Source: an uncultured Bacilli bacterium (GTDB taxonomy: Bacteria > Bacillota_I > Bacilli_A > RF39 > UBA660). From it: a stretch of 64,000 nucleotides of DNA. The position numbers and the translations under genes are program-made. The stretch covers positions 23,140 through 87,139 of the forward strand of contig CAKPDM010000006.1 in assembly GCA_934148995.1 (NCBI GenBank), given 5' to 3'. A model generated the notes under the pieces. That model made no database searches and was not told the origin of the DNA. It saw only the letters and a program-made list of their open reading frames with translations. Positions 61,717 through 64,000 of this stretch are shown here, piece by piece; within the stretch, counting starts at the first letter, position 1, and each line of letters starts with the position of its first letter.

Positions 61717-62643
61717 ATGATTATTAAAAATTTTATTAGTTATTATTATCACCTTTATCCGTCAGAAATTATTAAAATTGGCTCAAATTACAGGTTCTAT
61801 GTCGATGATAAAATCTATTTACTTTATTTTGTTTCAGAAATCACCAATATTATTAGAGAGGAAGTATTATTAAATAAAACTATTATCGAGTATAATTTTC
61901 CATCTGTGATTGTAATTAACATATTTAATAAAGTCTATTCTTTGATAAATGGTAAATGGTATACTTTAATCATGTATACTATGTCTAATAGAAAAATTCA
62001 AATAACCGACTTGGAAATATTTGGAAATATTTTTGTTGATTATGGCAATTATGGAACTTTAAACAGAAGCGATTGGTACACATTATGGTGTAGAAAACTA
62101 GACTATTTTGAATATCAAAAAAGCTATATTCGTAACAAATATCCACTTCTTTACTATACTATGGATTATTTTATTGGCTATGCTGAAGTTGCGATTAGTT
62201 ATTTAAATGAGATTAACCGGACAATAAAAAAAACAACGTCTGATAATTTAGTTATTTGTCATAAGAGAATATGTGTAAATTCGGATTTGATTGATTTTTA
62301 CAATCCATTTTCACTTGTCATAGATTATATAGCTCGAGATATAAGTGAATATTTAAAAAAACTTCTATTTTATGGTTATCATGATGAGCAAATAAAAAAA
62401 TTGCTACTTGTTTGTACCAGCTCTTATCAGAAACACTTGGTTATGGCAAGGATGCTTTTTCCTAGTTTTTATTTTGATTGCTATGAAAATATTATTAATG
62501 GGGTAGTTAGTAAAAATGAGATTCTCTCAATTTTGAATAAAATAAAAGATTATGAAGATTTTTTGTTTTATCTTTATAATCTTTTAAAAGAAACTGATTT
62601 TTTAATTCGAATTGATTTTTTAGAGAGGATTAATTTTCATTGA
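61717..62643 (+). CDS. YutH/CotS-like spore coat protein, degenerate kinase fold
   Basis: A 308-aa protein resembling the YutH/CotS branch of aminoglycoside-phosphotransferase-like proteins associated with spore coats. The clue is the C-terminal MARMLFPSFYFDCYENII, plus the position between yutD and a yutI-type gene; kinase catalytic motifs are not evident. The start is uncertain: the ATG at 61717 touches GAGGTG with no spacing, so ATT two codons later could be used. It converges with the NifU-like gene, overlapping by 14 bp. Confidence 0.6.
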   Translation: MIIKNFISYYYHLYPSEIIKIGSNYRFYVDDKIYLLYFVSEITNIIREEVLLNKTIIEYNFPSVIVINIFNKVYSLINGKWYTLIMYTMSNRKIQITDLEIFGNIFVDYGNYGTLNRSDWYTLWCRKLDYFEYQKSYIRNKYPLLYYTMDYFIGYAEVAISYLNEINRTIKKTTSDNLVICHKRICVNSDLIDFYNPFSLVIDYIARDISEYLKKLLFYGYHDEQIKKLLLVCTSSYQKHLVMARMLFPSFYFDCYENIINGVVSKNEILSILNKIKDYEDFLFYLYNLLKETDFLIRIDFLERINFH

Positions 62644-62872
62644 TGTTTCTTACTTCCTTTACTTCCTCTATTTCGTTCATAATCATTTGTTCAATACCAT
62701 CTTTTAAGGTGATGTCTAGGTAATCGCAATCAGTACATGCACCACCCAGACTAACATAAACAATACCGTCTTTATAATTAACGAAATCTAGTGTTCCACC
62801 ATCACTGATTAGGAATGGCTTCAACTCATCAATAATTTCTCTTACTCGTACCTCTATTTTTTCATCATCCAT
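62630..62872 (-). CDS. yutI: NifU C-terminal-like iron-sulfur scaffold protein
   Basis: An 80-aa Nfu-type domain: EVRVREIIDELKPFLISDGG near the start and the CxxC in GGACTDCDYLDITLKDGIE. These proteins carry or transfer iron-sulfur clusters. The start at 62872 follows GGTGATC on the minus strand; 54 upstream in-frame codons include the promoter region and are excluded. Neighbourhood with yutD and yutH-like genes matches Bacillus yutI. Confidence 0.88.
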   Translation of the reverse strand: MDDEKIEVRVREIIDELKPFLISDGGTLDFVNYKDGIVYVSLGGACTDCDYLDITLKDGIEQMIMNEIEEVKEVRNINEN

Positions 62873-62956
62873 TTTGATCACCAAATACATTATACGTAAA
62901 TTTTTCCTTTTCGTAAAGATGAAAGTATGGTATAATTTGTTTGTGGTGAAAGAGTG

Positions 62957-63301
62957 ATGAGTATAAAGTACAAGGTTAATTCTGTTGTACTGGGTTATGT
63001 CACTGGTATTAAAGAATATGGAATTTTTGTTCAATTAGATAATAATACAAGCGGTTTAATTCATATTTCAGAAATTTCGGATAAGTTTATTAAAGACATT
63101 AGTGAATATGCATCTGTCGGAGAACTAATTAGAGTTAGAGTAATTGGTATTGATGCAAATAATCATTATTCTTTAGGAACTATTGGCCTTGATTATCGAA
63201 TTACAAAAAAAAAGAGTAAGAAGATTGTTGAAACTCCATCTGGCTTTAATAATTTGGCTATTTTTCTTGAAAAATCATTAAAATCTAAAAAAAGTAAATA
63301 A
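62957..63301 (+). CDS. S1-domain RNA-binding protein
   Basis: A 114-aa protein with one S1 OB-fold (residues about 5-75: GYVTGIKEYGIFVQLDNNTSGLIHISEIS) and a lysine-rich tail. It resembles the YugI/CvfD (general stress protein 13) group of ribosome-associated S1 proteins. The ATG at 62957 follows GTGGTGAAAG. It is divergent from the NifU-like gene with a 84-bp gap. Target RNA unknown. Confidence 0.82.
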   Translation: MSIKYKVNSVVLGYVTGIKEYGIFVQLDNNTSGLIHISEISDKFIKDISEYASVGELIRVRVIGIDANNHYSLGTIGLDYRITKKKSKKIVETPSGFNNLAIFLEKSLKSKKSK

Positions 63302-63316
63302 ATATTTGAAAAAGTG

Positions 63317-63345
63317 TTGACATTTACTTAATTAATTGGTATATT
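63317..63345 (+). promoter_or_regulatory. Promoter of seven-tRNA array
   Basis: TTGACA, 17 bp, TATATT, 22 bp upstream of tRNA-Val. Confidence 0.75.
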
Positions 63346-63367
63346 TAATTTCGTCAAGTGATTACTT

Positions 63368-63444
63368 GGGCGATTAGCTCAGTTGGTTAGAGCACTTGCC
63401 TTACAAGCAAGGGGTCATAGGTTCGAGTCCTATATCGCCCACCA
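63368..63444 (+). tRNA. tRNA-Val (TAC)
   Basis: Acceptor GGGCGAT/ATCGCCC, anticodon loop CTTACAA, encoded CCA. Confidence 0.95.
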
Positions 63445-63452
63445 TTAAGGAT

Positions 63453-63528
63453 GCCGAAATAGCTCAATAGGTAGAGCAACTGATTTGTAATCAGTAGGTT
63501 CCGGGTTCGATTCCTGGTTTCGGCACCA
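63453..63528 (+). tRNA. tRNA-Thr (TGT)
   Basis: Acceptor GCCGAAA/TTTCGGC, anticodon loop TTTGTAA, encoded CCA. Confidence 0.95.
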
Positions 63529-63545
63529 TTTTATTATTTATAGTC

Positions 63546-63629
63546 GGAGAGGTAGCGAAGTGGCTAAACGCGACAGACTGTAAATCTGTTCCTTCGGGTT
63601 CGATGGTTCGAATCCATCTCTCTCCACCA
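63546..63629 (+). tRNA. tRNA-Tyr (GTA)
   Basis: Class II tRNA, acceptor GGAGAGG/TCTCTCC, anticodon loop CTGTAAA, encoded CCA. Confidence 0.95.
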
Positions 63630-63639
63630 TCTTAGTTAT

Positions 63640-63714
63640 TGCCTCGTAGCCAAGTGGTAAGGCATCAGACTTTGACTCTGACATGCGTTAGTTCGAATCT
63701 AACCGAGGCAACCA
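63640..63714 (+). tRNA. tRNA-Gln (TTG)
   Basis: Acceptor TGCCTCG/CGAGGCA, anticodon loop CTTTGAC, encoded CCA. Confidence 0.95.
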
Positions 63715-63730
63715 TTTTTGTATTATATTT

Positions 63731-63806
63731 GATCCGCTAGCTCAGTCGGTAGAGCATTTGACTTTTAATCAAAGGGTCATGAGTTCGAATCTCATGCGGG
63801 TCACCA
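63731..63806 (+). tRNA. tRNA-Lys (TTT)
   Basis: Acceptor GATCCGC/GCGGGTC, anticodon loop CTTTTAA, encoded CCA. Confidence 0.95.
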
Positions 63807-63809
63807 TGT

Positions 63810-63898
63810 GCCTGAGTGGCGGAATTGGTAGACGCACAGGACTTAAAATCCTGCGAAGGTCATACTTCGTGCCGGTTCAAGTCCGGCCTTAGGCACCA
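63810..63898 (+). tRNA. tRNA-Leu (TAA)
   Basis: Class II tRNA, acceptor GCCTGAG/CTTAGGC, anticodon loop CTTAAAA, encoded CCA. Confidence 0.94.
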
Positions 63899-63907
63899 CT
63901 TATTATT

Positions 63908-64000
63908 GGAGGAATACCCAAGTCTGGTTGAAGGGACCGGTCTTGAAAACCGGGAGGTCGTGCAAGCGGCGCAGGGGTTCGAATCCCTTTTCCTCCGCCA
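63908..64000 (+). tRNA. tRNA-Ser (TGA)
   Basis: Class II tRNA with long variable arm, acceptor GGAGGAA/TTTCCTCC, discriminator G, anticodon loop CTTGAAA, encoded CCA ending at the last base of the window. Confidence 0.94.

Noticed and set aside
62873..63034. N-terminal extension of the NifU-like protein on the minus strand
   Set aside because: It would run through the divergent promoter region and the start of the S1 gene; the ATG at 62872 has a ribosome site and gives the usual family length.
1..64000. CRISPR arrays, prophage, rRNA operons, replication origin
   Set aside because: No regularly spaced repeats, phage structural genes, rRNA sequence or dnaA-box clusters were seen on reading through the window.

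Overview
The window is AT-rich, low-GC Gram-positive (Firmicutes) chromosome using the standard bacterial code (TGA is a real stop, for example at the ends of the 35317 and 58920 genes). It carries forespore and spore genes (sigG, ylmC/ymxH-like, yunB, a YutH/CotS-type coat protein), Bacillus-type RNA machinery (class B RNase P RNA, RNase Y, RNase J, an Ile T-box), anaerobic pyruvate formate-lyase, and a sortase-linked SpaA-type adhesin. Several blocks follow the Bacillus order: gpsB-rnpB, rodZ-pgsA-recA-rny (no cinA), pcrA-ligA, sigG-ylmC and the yun/yut genes. I infer an uncultured, probably gut-associated, anaerobic spore-forming member of Bacilli (Erysipelotrichia or RF39-like); the exact lineage cannot be read from the sequence.

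Layout. 1-4143: TPR gene, an unknown gene, gpsB, rnpB, rodZ, pgsA. 4227-6354: first copy of a surface-protein gene (SipW/TasA-type signal, variable C-terminal domain) behind an unusual leader. 6700-12300: recA, rny, an unknown gene and RNase J. 12497-16820: an acyltransferase and a three-gene ABC exporter. 16941-18212: a lone TnpB with a structured 3' RNA. 18267-21740: thioester/SpaA adhesin, sortase and a membrane protein. 21802-28310: pcrA, a broken gene, a nucleotidyltransferase, ligA and an OB-fold membrane protein. 28303-35241: second and third copies of the surface gene in a tandem duplication, interrupted by a decayed defence cargo (AbiE system with a nonsense-broken toxin, a DNA methylase stub and an ISAs1-type transposase remnant). 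35262-43868: a secreted zincin-like protein, T-box and ileS, a Clp-like ATPase, murE and a 3D-domain protein. 43951-48891: pflBA, tRNA-Lys, a Fic protein and a DUF1848 protein with a tiny coupled upstream ORF. 48964-55536: two P-type ATPases flanking a sirtuin and a membrane protein. 55551-56073: four tRNAs on the minus strand. 56215-63301: pseudouridine synthase and the sporulation/yut cluster. 63317-64000: seven tRNAs.

The most interesting system is the trio of surface-protein loci at 4227, 28303 and 33121. Each has a promoter, a short ORF interrupted by a run of exactly nine G residues, and a Rho-independent terminator before the surface gene. In copies 1 and 3 the mini-ORF is 34 codons long and ends inside the 5' arm of the terminator. 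In copy 2 the nine-G tract is one base out of phase, so the mini-ORF stops early, whereas eight G would restore a 34-codon ORF ending in the same place. This fits a phase-variable leader-peptide attenuator in which G-tract slippage decides whether a translating ribosome disrupts the terminator. The downstream proteins share a conserved core but differ strongly in the N-terminal domain (copy 2) and in a short C-terminal segment, as expected of variable surface antigens or ligand-binding proteins.
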